A DNA stretch of 64,000 nucleotides from Erigeron canadensis (GCF_010389155.1 NC_057761.1:56232587-56296586), one strand, 5' to 3'; numbered from the stretch's first letter, positions 47,175 to 58,218 are shown. Made by a program: numbers and translations. The notes: a model not told the origin generated them from the letters alone.

Positions 47175-48245
47175 CTAATACTATTTTATAAATCATCTTG
47201 CCTTTTTTTCAAATTTCAATTAAGTAATTGAACTACCTAAATTACTCTTCTTTTTTATTCATTAATTTAAACATTTTTACCTAATTTATACATATTATAA
47301 AACAAATAAGGTTTCAACTTTCAATTTCAACAATGTACCAATGATAATACATAATGTACCATACATCAATGCCTACAACTTTCTATCTCCTCCATAAATT
47401 ATATTATTCCTCTAATTCTTTCAAAATCTTTTATCTCAAAAACCGTAAATCGATAAATTATAAAAATTATATGGGTGTTCTTAAAATTTCATGCTCTTTC
47501 ATTAGAGATGTCATTCAATATACTTTCGAAGAATTTTTAAATCCGAGGTCGGAGCCAGTACGACTAAGACATTTGGCTATGACACTCTATGACATATCAC
47601 CTCCTATGACCTATCACCCTCACTATCTCACCGCCGCAACGCGCGAGTACTTGCTCTCGCATACCTATAATACCCTTAAATCTCAACCATTCATTTCTCC
47701 CTCTCCTCAAATCTCAACCACTCATTTTTTCGCCATCCTCCATAAATTATTTTATTTATCTAATTCATTCAAAATCCTTTATCTCAAAAACCGTATATCG
47801 ATATATTATAAAAATTGTATGGGTGTTCTTAAAATTTCATGTTTTCTTTCATTAGAGATGTCACTCGATATATACTTTCGACGAATTTTTAAATCCAATG
47901 GCAGAGTCCGTACGGTTAAGGCATTTGACTATCATACTTTATGATTAGACCTATCGCCCCATCATTTCATCGTCGCAACGCGCGAACACTATCTCTCGTA
48001 CATACTCAATATAAGGTCAGGTTTTGTTTGTGTAGTGTTTGTTAAATAGATACTTTGTACTTGATGTAATGAACTCAGGAGTTGAGTCAGTAAAGTTGAA
48101 AGGCGAGGATGATGACGCGACAAAGGACCAGATCATGGTGATTGGCGAGAGTGTAAACGTTGTGGCTTTGACTAAGAGCTTGAGGAAAAAGGTTGGAAAT
48201 GCAGAGCTTGTAAGCGTTACAGACTTTGATGAAGATGAAGCTTGA
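46702..48245 (+). CDS. Small heavy-metal-associated (HMA) domain protein
   Basis: Exons 46702-46710, 46835-46913 and 48079-48245 join in phase to 84 residues. The protein is a single HMA domain: KKMVIKVTMRCDKCRTKALQ with an intact CxxC metal site (CDKC), then VESVKLKGEDDDATKDQIMV and LRKKVGNAELVSVTDFDEDE. There is no proline-rich linker and no CaaX box, so it is an HPP/small-HMA type, not an isoprenylated HIPP. Relatives bind copper or related metals, and some are targets of pathogen effectors. The tiny first exon (three codons) and short second exon are usual for this family. Intron 2 (1165 bp) is inflated by a TTA microsatellite and Helitron-like DNA. Confidence 0.88.
47120..47173. repeat. 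(TTA)n microsatellite, ~18 units
   Basis: An uninterrupted TTA/ATT run of about 54 bp in HMA intron 2, immediately left of the Helitron-like insertion (host A at 47173). Confidence 0.95.
47174..47998 (+). mobile_element. Helitron-like element with two 3' ends, HMA intron 2
   Basis: It starts TCTAATACTATTTTATAAAT after host A and reaches a first family A 3' end at 47659 (GCTCTCG). It continues directly with a second family A 3' half ending CTCTCG before T at 47998-47999. The segments about 47414-47659 and 47753-47998 are close copies in the same orientation. A 196-codon frame (47354-47944) through it is chance. Confidence 0.6.
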
Positions 48246-48459
48246 TCTCAATTATTCGGATATTGTATACTTAAATGTATGTGACACACATGCATATTTA
48301 TAAACATACTATACTATTATTACTATTACTCGATATAATTTAGTTATCATCCGTGGCCAAGTTTATTTTCTAGTTTTCAATTTTCTATGTAAGTTTGATT
48401 TGTATGCGAAAAAGTTCAATGTTGTTAAAGTATTATTAATCTATGTGTTATACATTGTT

Positions 48460-49247
48460 TGTTGGAAATAACAGTATAATAACAATATGTAATTCCTTAA
48501 ATATATATATATATATATATATATTACAAAACGATTCAATAATAATAAAAGAATTAAACAAGAACAGAATGGAGGAACTAAATAAAAGAGGCAATTTGAA
48601 AGCTTCCTGCAAAACAAGAAAATGTAATAACAATAAAGAAGAACCGGGCTTGTGTTTGACACAATTCCCTTAAACAGATTCGCCGTTTGTTCCCAGGGTA
48701 CACCGGTTAAAAGCAGCGTACTGCCGGACGTTGAACACTTGCCTGAAAGACGAATGGAGCACAGGGATGGTTGCTGTTTCGTGATCGAAATTGCAGAGAA
48801 TGTGTGTGTGGTATGAACGAATTGTATGTGCTGTTGTTGTATATTTTCCAGTTTTTCGAGCTGCATTCGTGTCCGTAGTACACGCATTGGTTCAGAGAAT
48901 TTTGACCCAGAAACCCGTTTTCTGCACCCCCTGCGCGCGGGTAGGAGCCAGAGTAAAACACAACACAAGATCTTGACATAGCTTAGACACCTCCACTTAT
49001 AAACTAGTAAAAGTTTATATCCCACACCAATGTGGGACAAAGCTTTTTCAACTCCAACTTATGCACCAAACACACAACTTTGAGACTCGATATCTCATTC
49101 ACCTTTAACCCAATTTGGACGCATCTTAGTTTGTTACGTAGCCTTGGCCAGAGACTACAAAACCCACTAAACGGTTCGCGATATATGTCACACGACTGTA
49201 TATTTATTGATGTCCAAAGTGGTGGAAAAATGCACTTTTTCCCAACA
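48460..49247 (-). mobile_element. Solo LTR (copia-like)
   Basis: On the minus strand it runs from TGTTGGGAAAAAGTGC (49247) to TTTCCAACA (48460). The perfect 6-bp ends TGTTGG..CCAACA and a 5-bp flank TTGTT/TTATT (one mismatch) support an LTR insertion. Promoter-like features include CCCACATTGGTGTGGGATAT and a TATAAGTGG motif. There is no internal region or second LTR, so it is a solo LTR of about 788 bp. Frames inside are not genes. A (TA)n tract lies near its 3' end. Confidence 0.75.
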
Positions 49248-49631
49248 TTATTTTTATTTGTGTTATTCACTTATCAAATTATTACATCCACAAGCTAAGA
49301 TTGAAACATAAAAAAATTAAATAAGTAAAATCATGTATGCTAATTGCTAAAGAAAAAAGTAGTCTTGGTATCAATTTTCAAGTTATGCAGAAAATCAGGG
49401 ACACAAGTAAAAATATATCTCGATCTATTTATATGTCGGTTTTTGACTTTTGTATTATATTTCATTAATTAATTAAGATTGAATTAACGGCAAGCCATAC
49501 ATAGAAGGCAAGCACTATCGTCCATCGATATAGCAGCACTTCGATCCTGCCAACGAATTCATTCGCTCTTCAGGTTATATATCTATAAAAATTATTTTAT
49601 TATTTTTATTATCAGCATAACTACATACACG
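49248..49631. promoter_or_regulatory. RTF2 upstream region
   Basis: AT-rich promoter and leader between the solo LTR and RTF2. No clear TATA assignment. Nothing else is seen. Confidence 0.3.
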
Positions 49632-50789
49632 ATGAATTACGATAATTACAATTTACAAGTATTCATTAAATCCCCAAATCTAACAACCCTAACCCTAACC
49701 CCCAATTTAACAATCCGTAATCTTAAACAATTAATTCTTTCTAGAATTGACACAATCAATCAAACCCTAGCATCTTCCACTTTCCTCACCTTTAATGGCC
49801 GCGTGTTGCCGGATTCCGGCACCGTCCGAAGCTCCGGCATCACCAATTTGTCAACTTTGAGTCTTGGTTTTCGGCTTTATGGTGGAGGAGGCGATGGCGG
49901 TGCCACGGGGGCAGAATCGCGTGATTGTTATCTTAACATGTATGCAGAGAAGAAACCGGATAAAGTTGACCCGAATGAGCAGAGGCTGTCGAAATGGTTG
50001 AATTGTGCGTTGTCGAATGAGCCGTTGAAGCATCCGATTGTGGTTGATTGTTTGGGGAATTTGTTTAATAAAGAGGCATTGGTTGAAGGGTTGTTGGGTA
50101 AGAAACTGCCTAGAGCTTTTTCGCATATTAAAGGTTTGAAGGATATGATACCGGTTGAGCTTGACGCGATTCCGGGGTCAGCTGGGGTGGATCAGGATGT
50201 GAAGTTTCAGTGTCCGATTACGGGTTTGGAGTTTAATGGAAAGTACAAGTTTTATGCTTTGAGGAGTTGTGGGCATGTGCTGAGTGTTAAGGCTTTGAAA
50301 GAGGTTAAATCGTCTAGCTGTCATGTTTGTCGTAAGGAGTTTGTTGAAGATGATAAGATTGTGATCAATGGAAATGACGAAGAGGTGGCTGCGTTGCGTG
50401 TGAAGATGGAGGCAGAGAAGTCGAAATTGAAAGATGAGAAGGCAAAGTTGAAGGAGAAGAAGGTGAAGAAAGTTAAGAATGGAGGTGTTGATGTTGGTGT
50501 TGATGGTGAGACGGGTGGATTGGATGATGGGGTAAAGTTGAGTGGGAAGAAGCACGGGATTGATTTGATGAAGGGGCCTGAGAAAGTTTCGGGGAAGATT
50601 GATACGAATAGTAAAGGTGTTAATGGTGTGAAAGTGAATGGGAAAAGTGAAGCGAAAAGGTTTAAGGCGAGTGATATGGCTCCTGCAAATGCTAATAAGG
50701 AAGTGTATGCATCTATTTTTACGTCTTCAAGGAAATCCGAATTTAAAGAGACATATTCTTGCAGGTCTTTGCCACTTGGTAGAAACTGA
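49632..50789 (+). CDS. RTF2: RTF2 (replication termination factor 2) homologue
   Basis: An uninterrupted 385-codon frame. Residues 1-80 form a ubiquitin-like domain (LQVFIKSPNLTTLTL, FLTFNGRVLPDSGTV, LSLGFRLYGGGGDG), as in plant RTF2. The RTF2 domain follows: RLSKWLNCALSNEPLKHPIV, LVEGLLGKKLPRAFSHIKGL, FQCPITGLEFNGKYKFYAL. It has a C2HC2 RING-like centre RSCGHVLSVKALKEV and CHVCRKEFVEDD. The C-terminal third is Lys/Asp-rich and disordered. Yeast Rtf2 stabilises stalled replication forks. In Arabidopsis RTF2 is nuclear, essential and linked to pre-mRNA splicing. Start choice: the first ATG opens directly into the ubiquitin-like fold. Two telomere-type repeats lie in its 5' codons. Confidence 0.95.
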   Translation: MNYDNYNLQVFIKSPNLTTLTLTPNLTIRNLKQLILSRIDTINQTLASSTFLTFNGRVLPDSGTVRSSGITNLSTLSLGFRLYGGGGDGGATGAESRDCYLNMYAEKKPDKVDPNEQRLSKWLNCALSNEPLKHPIVVDCLGNLFNKEALVEGLLGKKLPRAFSHIKGLKDMIPVELDAIPGSAGVDQDVKFQCPITGLEFNGKYKFYALRSCGHVLSVKALKEVKSSSCHVCRKEFVEDDKIVINGNDEEVAALRVKMEAEKSKLKDEKAKLKEKKVKKVKNGGVDVGVDGETGGLDDGVKLSGKKHGIDLMKGPEKVSGKIDTNSKGVNGVKVNGKSEAKRFKASDMAPANANKEVYASIFTSSRKSEFKETYSCRSLPLGRN

Positions 50790-52064
50790 TGAGGTTCAGT
50801 TCAATCTGAAAATTACTAGCTGTTTCATGTGTTTGATGTAAGGCTGTGTATTCCTTTCCGATGATATTATATTGTTTTGACTTGAAATTATGAATCAAAT
50901 TCTTGCTTTTATTTTTGAGCTTATAAATCTTATTAGTATTGTATAACGATCTATTTGGTAATCATGTTTATGTTCAGGATCAAATGTGTATGAACAATGC
51001 ATGCTGCTGTGAGTTTATTTTATTTAACGTATTGGTTTTAGTAGATGACCAAGTGTAATTGGTATAGCAAAGTTCTTTTGTGTGCTAGTGGCTTCCTTCA
51101 TTTGTGTCTCTCAAAAGTGTGCATTTTTCCCATTTAAGGCAGACATTAAAACGATGATTATGTAGAAGTTCAACTCAATTTATTGGTGGTAGCAATTAAG
51201 TTGGGTATCACAGGTTACAAAAATCGTCTAGTAATATGGATTTTTGTCCCCAATGAATGAAAAAGTACGTGTACATGCTGGTTAAGTGGTGAAATTGCCT
51301 AGGATTCTACACACAAACAATCAATAGTCACCAGTGGCCACACCAACACTGTTGGTCAAAAACAATCGCAAACATGGACATCATGGCAAGAAACACATTT
51401 GTCGCCCTCTGGCATGTGGCATGGTTCATGAACAATGGTGACTAAATTATATAGCTTTTGTTTTGGTTTAATTCAGATCCTAATTATATTGTTACCTAAA
51501 TTGTTATTTATGATTAATTTCCAGATCAACTTGCTATGGATGTTATGGCCTTTTTACCTCTACTGCTCCACATTTTGATTTCCAGGTGTGCTTAACAAGG
51601 ATTTGGTTCTTTTGGGTTTCTGAAATGGCTTTAACATACTGGGATTCAGTTTTGATTTTTAGACTTGCGTTTGACGTATTCACATTTTTCATCTGCTTTT
51701 AATTCTTCCAGATCTTGGCTTCGGTTTAATCAGTATTACCCTTTCAGGTTTTGTTAGGGCCAGATTAAAGTGTGCCAACGGTTTTTACCCTTTCAGGTTT
51801 TACTCGCAACACTTGCTAATGCTTTTGGTATTGTTTCTGAACAAAGTTATTTACTACTATGTTAATTAGCTTGAATTTTATGCTTCAAAGGATAGCCCCT
51901 ATTGCTTATATATCTGCTTTGCAGTCATCATCCTTAAGGGACAGTTTCCCTAGGCATTGATGTAGAACAAAGTAATGTTAATGCAGAAACAATAATTCTA
52001 AAAGCAATCTAAATAATTCATAAATGAGGTGGCGATATCGATACTCCTTCAACCTGAAACTATT
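50790..52064. other. Intergenic 3' of RTF2, no supported gene
   Basis: The first part is the RTF2 3' untranslated region. The remainder has no frame or motif I can name. Confidence 0.4.
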
Positions 52065-52159
52065 ATGGCATTCTCTCTGAAATACAAGAGCAACAAGCAT
52101 CATCATATGATGTTTTCTTAAGTTTCCGAGGAAATTGGCATTTTGATAAACGAGTGTAA
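52065..52159 (+). pseudogene. TIR-NBS-LRR resistance gene relic (TIR start)
   Basis: One frame reads ILSEIQEQQA followed by SSYDVFLSFRG (52100-52132), the hallmark start of plant TIR domains. It then diverges and hits a stop at 52157-52159. An ATG-GCA at 52065 lies just upstream in another frame, as if one base had been lost. No NBS or LRR motif follows, so only the beginning of a dead TNL gene seems to remain. TNLs act as intracellular immune receptors. Confidence 0.5.
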
Positions 52160-53357
52160 GATCATCCCTTTGTACAATGAGGATGATGGATATAACATTG
52201 TAGAAGATCCGTTATTTTATTACAAGTCATGCAAATTACCCACAGGGTCGAGATCTATATTACTGTGAGTTAACTTCAGGAGATTACTTCATGGTCCATG
52301 GACGTTCTATAGTGGGTGTGGATTCCTCTTTCTGGGAAAATGATTTTACACGTCTGTTCAGAGAAGATACATAACTTGGAAAATTTGTTGGCTACATTCC
52401 CCATTATAAATGTATGTGATAATTAGTTCTCAAATATTACTTAATTTGGTTTTGCGGAAGAGAAAAATAAAAATTATAACATGATTATTTTGCTGTTGTT
52501 TCCATTGTAATGGTGTAAGAATTTGTACCTACATTTAGAGATACGATTGTTTTGTGAGAACAACGATTTGGTGGAAAAATATCACCTTTGTGGGGTTGGC
52601 AATTCAGGGGAGTACTTTTTTCTCGTAAGTGAAAATGGTGATGATTTGGTGGAACAATATCACCTATGTACGATTTTAAGGAAATCTGATCGTACAGAAA
52701 CCCGTTCATTCTGATCTTTGCCATTAATTGACAGGAACTGGTGAGTGATGAGCTTGATTGGTGAGACTGTGAGAGGTGGTGTACTCTTTCTTTTTAACAA
52801 AATTATTGCTCAACGTATCAAATATGCGCTTGCTAATCATTTTATAGAAAGCCGTCTATTAGGGACAATTTAATATTGTAAATTTGTAACGGCTGTTTTC
52901 AGCTGAATTTACAAGGTTGTGCTCTTGCATTGGTTGGTATCTTTTGGATATTGTGAGAAGTGCTTTTGTTATGAGCAATATGGGTTTTTTTTTTTGTCGA
53001 AACCTTGCATATGTAACTCCAATTTAATTTAGGATCAAAATTTTACTTGCCGAGTTTCCACCCCAATGAATGGAGTATTTGTATGTATGAATGGAACTTG
53101 TAAGTAATGTTGCAAAACAAATACAAATATTAAGACCAATCTTTTACAGGACAAAAAGAGAAGAGAATTCACAATGCAATTTTAACCAGATACAATAATA
53201 CAGATACCAAGAGTCAGAAACTCAAAAGTAATAGCTACTGATGGTGTAAAGGAATTTTTTTAAGAACCTCGGAGAATTTACCAACCCGGTGACCTGGCAG
53301 AACCAACGGTTAACCAGCTTCATGCATGATACAATCTATAATGTTGAGTAGTAGTAG
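52160..53357. other. Intergenic 3' of apyrase A
   Basis: No gene supported. From about 53032 rightwards the sequence resembles the flank of the second apyrase at about 61093 onward, so it belongs to the tandem duplication. It likely includes the 3' untranslated region. Confidence 0.45.
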
Positions 53358-56300
53358 TTAGCTGGCTGCTGACACTGTTTCAATTGCACTGCCCAACGGC
53401 CAAGCAGCTTCAACCAAAGATTTCTGATACTCAACCCTTTTCACGAGTGTAATCTGTTGCTTAGGTTGCAGACCTGTTCATCAGAAGCACAAGCAATTTA
53501 GATATTTTCGTTGGTTAATTTTACTCAGTTGAATTAATAGCATATTTTCTTCCTTGCCCTATTGTTGCCTAATGAGTAAAAGAGAGATGGCAGTTCAACC
53601 AAGTTATATACAAATGCGTTGACCAATTACCCACCAGGCTCAATTTGACCAACACCAAATATTTACATATTTTGACGTGTTACCCGACCACTGAACCTGC
53701 TCAATCTGCAATGGCTAGCATCTAAGAAGGTGTCATAGTAAAGGAAACATAACACATGCGTTTAAAACTTACCGAAGCCATCTACTAGCAGAGTGTACTC
53801 ATACACAAGATCCATGCACAAGTATGGTAGGTCGCTGTCTTCCACGTTAGGATAGGCAGACTTGGCATCCTCAAGTGTCATTTGACAAGCACGTTGAGCA
53901 GCCTCACGGAAATCTACAGGACACACTTTTGCGACATTGCTATGTGAATCAACAAAACCAGCCTACATCAAGAGATCATTAGTCGATGCATATTAAACTG
54001 AACTTACTAATTTTTCAAAGGATTTTTGAAGGGTTAATTTAATACTTGAGCAGCCCGATCGAAGAAGAAAGAGGCCACATATAGGTTCTTTTGGCCAGCA
54101 CCACCACCACCATTCCATACTCCACCAAAAGTGCAGTTCATGTGGGTGCAAGTTGATTCATTTACTTTAAGGGCCTTCAAGGCTTTTTTCCTGCACTTTT
54201 TCATGCTTGAACCAGAAGAAGGAGCTGACGCTTTGTAATCAATTCCTCCATATGAATAAACCCCTAAGAGTGAGGACATGAATCGGCAATTAAAAATCCA
54301 GAAGGCGAGTGAACAGCAATACAAATTTGCAAATCGTACTATTGGTCTAAAATACAGTTTGCATTTGCAACAAATAACAAAGATGATACATAGACTAATT
54401 AACCGTATTATTTTAGAACTTGAGATGCTCATTTGCATGACAACTAGATGGGATGACAAAAAAGTTACGAGACTGGATACCAGATAGATGTAAAGTAAAA
54501 CAATATTTGTGATATGGACGGTGAACCAAGCATACCATTATATCCAGCCAAAATACATGGATTGTCAGAATCTTTTGCAACTCCCAGGATCTCAGCTCGA
54601 GCTGCTAATAAACCATAGTTCAAGTAACTGCAAGATGATAAAAGGATTTAAGATACAAGTAAAGGAAATCAATATGCACATATATAAGGGAGGAGGGGAA
54701 CCTGTGAACATAAAGGTAATATTTGGTTCCCATAAGAAGCATTTCCTTCACATATGTATCTTCTCCGCTTGTTATCCTTGGAGCCTTTGCAGCATCTGCT
54801 GCTGAAATAGCATATGCCATTTGCACAGATCCACCACCTAGATCAACTACTCCAACAGTGCCTGAATACTTCTTACCCAATCTTTCTAAAAGATAATTTA
54901 TGGTCACCTGTAGATATGATAACAGGATTTGAAGGGAAAGCAAAAACAAGATAAACAATTTATGGTCACCTGTAGATATGATAACAGGATTTGAAGGGAA
55001 AGCAAAAACAAGATAAACGATAAGGAACATGGTGTCTTAAAACCCAAGATTTAGAGGACATTCTACTTAACCCTGGACAAATAAAGATCTTAAAAAAGAG
55101 TTCACACCAAAACATGTTCCTCTGTCACTTTTCATTGATGAAAACACTTGTTAGTAGCCTCTACCTAAAACACAATACTGAAATCCCTTATCATTTCATA
55201 ATTTCTGAATGCATGAAAAGCAAGAAAGGGGCTCAACACATACATTTATGAGAATATACGAAATAAGTAACATACCCATTGATAAGCACCTTCCTGAGTT
55301 CCATCCAAAACAGTTACCCAATCATCATTTGACTTAAGGCTGCTCTTAACTTTAAGAAAATCTTTCACCTATATAAACATAGTAAATAAATATCATCAAA
55401 CGGGAGAAAAATCTGTTAAAAGTAAAAAAAATGGCTTGCCAAAAAGTAGTATATTTACAGCTTGCAAAATTCTTTCAGATGCATCAGCTCCCAACTGTCT
55501 CAAACCTGCGGTCGCCTGCATATAGATGTATAACTTATGGAAATAAACACACATCTCAAACAAATACCACAAGTGCCAGAAGTCATACGAATTACTAACC
55601 CCAACTTTAACTGGTGTATTTTGGCGCATATCTTTCGGAACAACCTTTTCTGCGCTCTCTAACAGAGGCAAGAGAGAATCTGCTGCCATTATAGGGTCAG
55701 TTGCATATGCACTCAAACCTGGTTTCAACTACAAAATGAATTAACAAATGAAAATATATTAGCTCTCTCCCAAAAGCAGGTACAATAGATAGTTAATAAC
55801 TACTGAACAATAACTTTGACTGCCTTCAATTGCCAGGTGTAGTTCTAATAGCTATATACCAGTAGAAATTTTTATAAAAGCCAAAGCATTCTATCTTGGA
55901 TTTAGTTATCGTCTATTCATTTGATGATACAGATAGACTTACTTCTACTAGTTAAGCTGATAATTAAGCTGTATGGCGGAGCCATGGCGGCTGAGGGCTG
56001 CCACCCGTAAGTTGCAAATTTCATAGTTAAAAGGCCTTACCTTGATGAATAATTTTTGTATAAAACTATTTTGTATTGATTTCGTCTTTTTTGTGTGTGT
56101 TTTGATTGAACTAATTAGAGCTACATTTGAATGTTCTCTAAAGTAGTTTTTTATGTTTATATACTTCATAAGTTTAACTTCACGACTTCGGTTAATATTG
56201 TTTAATTTCAAATTTTAAGAAAATACTTGGTTATAAGGCAGTGTTGAGAGATTTGGAATCTGTATAATTTGGCACTATTATTTGTATCACTTTATGCTTT

Positions 56301-57579
56301 TCAAGCTCAACCAGTAAAGCCTTTATAGTTTATACCCGTTGACCCTTTTTTTTTGTAGGAACAGTGCTACTTATAATGGCCGGATACATGTTTTTGAACT
56401 ATGGTTACAAGTGCTAAAGGTTTATTGGAAGTATCGTCAACAAGGTGTTATATTCTAGGGAAAATTTTGGTTGTTTGACTTGTTCTTATGTATAGACTTT
56501 GAAGCAGCAGTTTATTAGTTGTTTCATGTATAGTTTATTAAGATGCACATTTGATTTTTATCTATTATCTTACTTTTACTCATTTCACAATTCACATGCT
56601 TTAATATCTAAGAACCAAATAGAAATACCACACACTTTAATAGTTTAATGTAAAATGGCTTTGTGCCCGCGCGTTACGGCGGTGAGATGGTGGGGTGATA
56701 GGTCAAGTCATAGAGTATGATAGTCAAGTGTCTTAGCCGTACGGGCTCCGTACTCGGATTTAAAAATTCGTCGAAAGTATATCGAATGACATCTCTAATG
56801 AAATGAAATTTTAAAATACTCATACAATTTTTATAATTTATCGATATACGGTTTTTGATATAAAATATTTTGAATTAATTAGAAGAATAAAATTATTTAT
56901 GGAGGAGAGAGAAAAATGAGTGGGTGAGATTTGACGAAAGAAAGAAAAATGAATGATTGAGATTTAATGGTATTATAGGTATATTAGGTAGAGATGTTTC
57001 CTCACAACACAAATTAGCCATCCACAATAATCATTGCTTTACACAGTATATGTTGTGGATGGCTGAAAAGTGTTGTGAGAATATCACTACCCTTATATTA
57101 ATGAATAAAGAAAGATGAGTTTATGCAGTTCTTAATTGAGTTTTGAAAATAAAGGACAAAATGCATCATCAAAATTCAAAACCCCGTGTATCACATGGTC
57201 ATAAGCTCTAGTATTATTATTATAATTATAATAATGTGAAATAATTGATTGTGCATCATCAAACAAAAAAGACGAGAAATGAATAACTCATACTCCGTAA
57301 TAATAATAATACCTGTTCAAAGAGCTCAAGATCAGAACCAATGTGAACGAGATCCAAATTCTTATCAAAACAAAACACATGAACTCTACTTCCGGAACTA
57401 CCGGCATCGAAAATAACCGCATACCTATTCGAATTCGAATCACTCTGCAACACATAATTAGGCGAAAACTTCCTATTCAAAACGGCATCGTTGGGAGACT
57501 GAGAAGAAGACGGAAACAAAAACAAAACAAAGGATATCAACAGAAGAAGAGGGCTTGGTGATGCCTTGGATGTTGTCAT
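53358..57579 (-). CDS. APY: Apyrase (GDA1/CD39 family), complete copy A
   Basis: Nine exons: 57313-57579, 55600-55728, 55459-55515, 55276-55368, 54702-54907, 54536-54627, 54046-54263, 53773-53962, 53358-53473; 455 residues in phase. Residues about 8-24 ([17 protein letters not shown]) form a signal-anchor segment. All five apyrase conserved regions are present: [15 protein letters not shown] (55-69), GATAGLR (132-138), [11 protein letters not shown] (172-182), [13 protein letters not shown] (200-212) and [15 protein letters not shown] near 343-357. The enzyme hydrolyses NTPs and NDPs to NMP and phosphate. Plant APY1/2-type proteins act in the Golgi/secretory system and influence extracellular ATP. 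A 62-bp tandem duplication covers the exon 5 acceptor, and intron 1 holds a Helitron-like copy. A second gene lies upstream in tandem. Confidence 0.95.
54895..55018 (-). repeat. Perfect 62-bp tandem duplication at an apyrase splice acceptor
   Basis: 54895-54956 and 54957-55018 are identical. Each contains the intron 4 acceptor (CTACAG) and the first codons of exon 5 (GTG ACC ATA AAT). Copy B of the gene has only one. Splicing to the duplicate acceptor (exon from 54969) would shift the frame and reach TGA after about 21 codons. Confidence 0.95.
56655..57190 (-). mobile_element. Helitron-like element, family A, in apyrase A intron 1
   Basis: Minus-strand copy with the family core (AAACCGTATATCGATAAATT and GAGCCCGTACGGCTAAGAC-like block) and a GCCGTAACGCGCGGGCAC 3' region. 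The 5' limit is approximate. It carries a nested MITE at 57002-57088. Confidence 0.5.
57002..57088. mobile_element. 87-bp hairpin MITE nested in the Helitron-like copy
   Basis: CTCACAACAC and AGCCATCCACAA on the left are matched in reverse complement by TTGTGGATGGCT and GTGTTGTGAG on the right, with a loop of about 25 nt. It interrupts the family A core where other copies are continuous. Confidence 0.65.
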
Positions 57580-57864
57580 GAGTGATGTCGTTTTGCTCCT
57601 ATCTTTCCCAATCTCTTTCCCTCCTTTCCTTCTTTCTTTCTTGAAACTTTATTTTTATTAAGAAGGGAGATAGATGGGAGGGAATAATGAATTGTGTGTG
57701 TTTTTTTTAACATCAACCATGCGATTATTTATATAAAGAAAAGCATACAAAATTTGTGAAAGAAAAAAACACGAGGAAATAGTACAGTGTGTGACTTTGT
57801 GGGGTTTTGAATTTGGGGGTGGGGTTACATAAAAATATTATCTATATCTTCTTGTAAATACTTG
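57580..57864 (-). promoter_or_regulatory. Apyrase A leader and promoter
   Basis: A pyrimidine-rich leader (minus strand) and TATA-like TATATAAATAATCGC near 57725-57740. The exact start is unknown. Confidence 0.4.
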
Positions 57865-58218
57865 TACGTCGTAATGCGACGAAGGTACTGTAGAGGTGAC
57901 GACAGTGACAGGTGGTGATGACGACGAGTAGTGCAGACTATTAATGACAGGTGATGGTGACGGCGAGTAGTGCAGACTATTAATGTAAATGTAACTGATG
58001 ATATAATGATTAGTGTAGTTATTTTAAGAGTTAAAAGGCTAATGATATAATTTATTTTATTAAGGGTATTTTAGGTATATTAGTGAAAATAATTAAATTA
58101 GTAATTGAAAAAGAGGGTAATTTGGAAAAAAAGATGGGGTATTTCTGTAATATTGCATGACATAACATTCAACATTTCTTAAAATAAAAAAACTATTTCT
58201 TGTATAAGTAAATATAGA
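57865..58218 (-). mobile_element. Degenerate Helitron-like element, family B
   Basis: On the minus strand it starts TCTATATTTACTTATACAAG after host A (plus T58219). The GC-richer 3' part contains a tandem duplication of about 38 bp around 57908-57981 (GTAGTGCAGACTATTAATG). The CTAG terminus is not evident. Confidence 0.45.

Noticed and set aside
47354..47944. 196-codon frame
   Set aside because: It runs through the two Helitron-like 3' halves within the HMA intron; its own repeat structure is that of the element.
48443..49298. Several frames on both strands around 48.4-49.3 kb
   Set aside because: They fall in the solo LTR and its flanks and include a (TA)n-encoded Ile-Tyr run.
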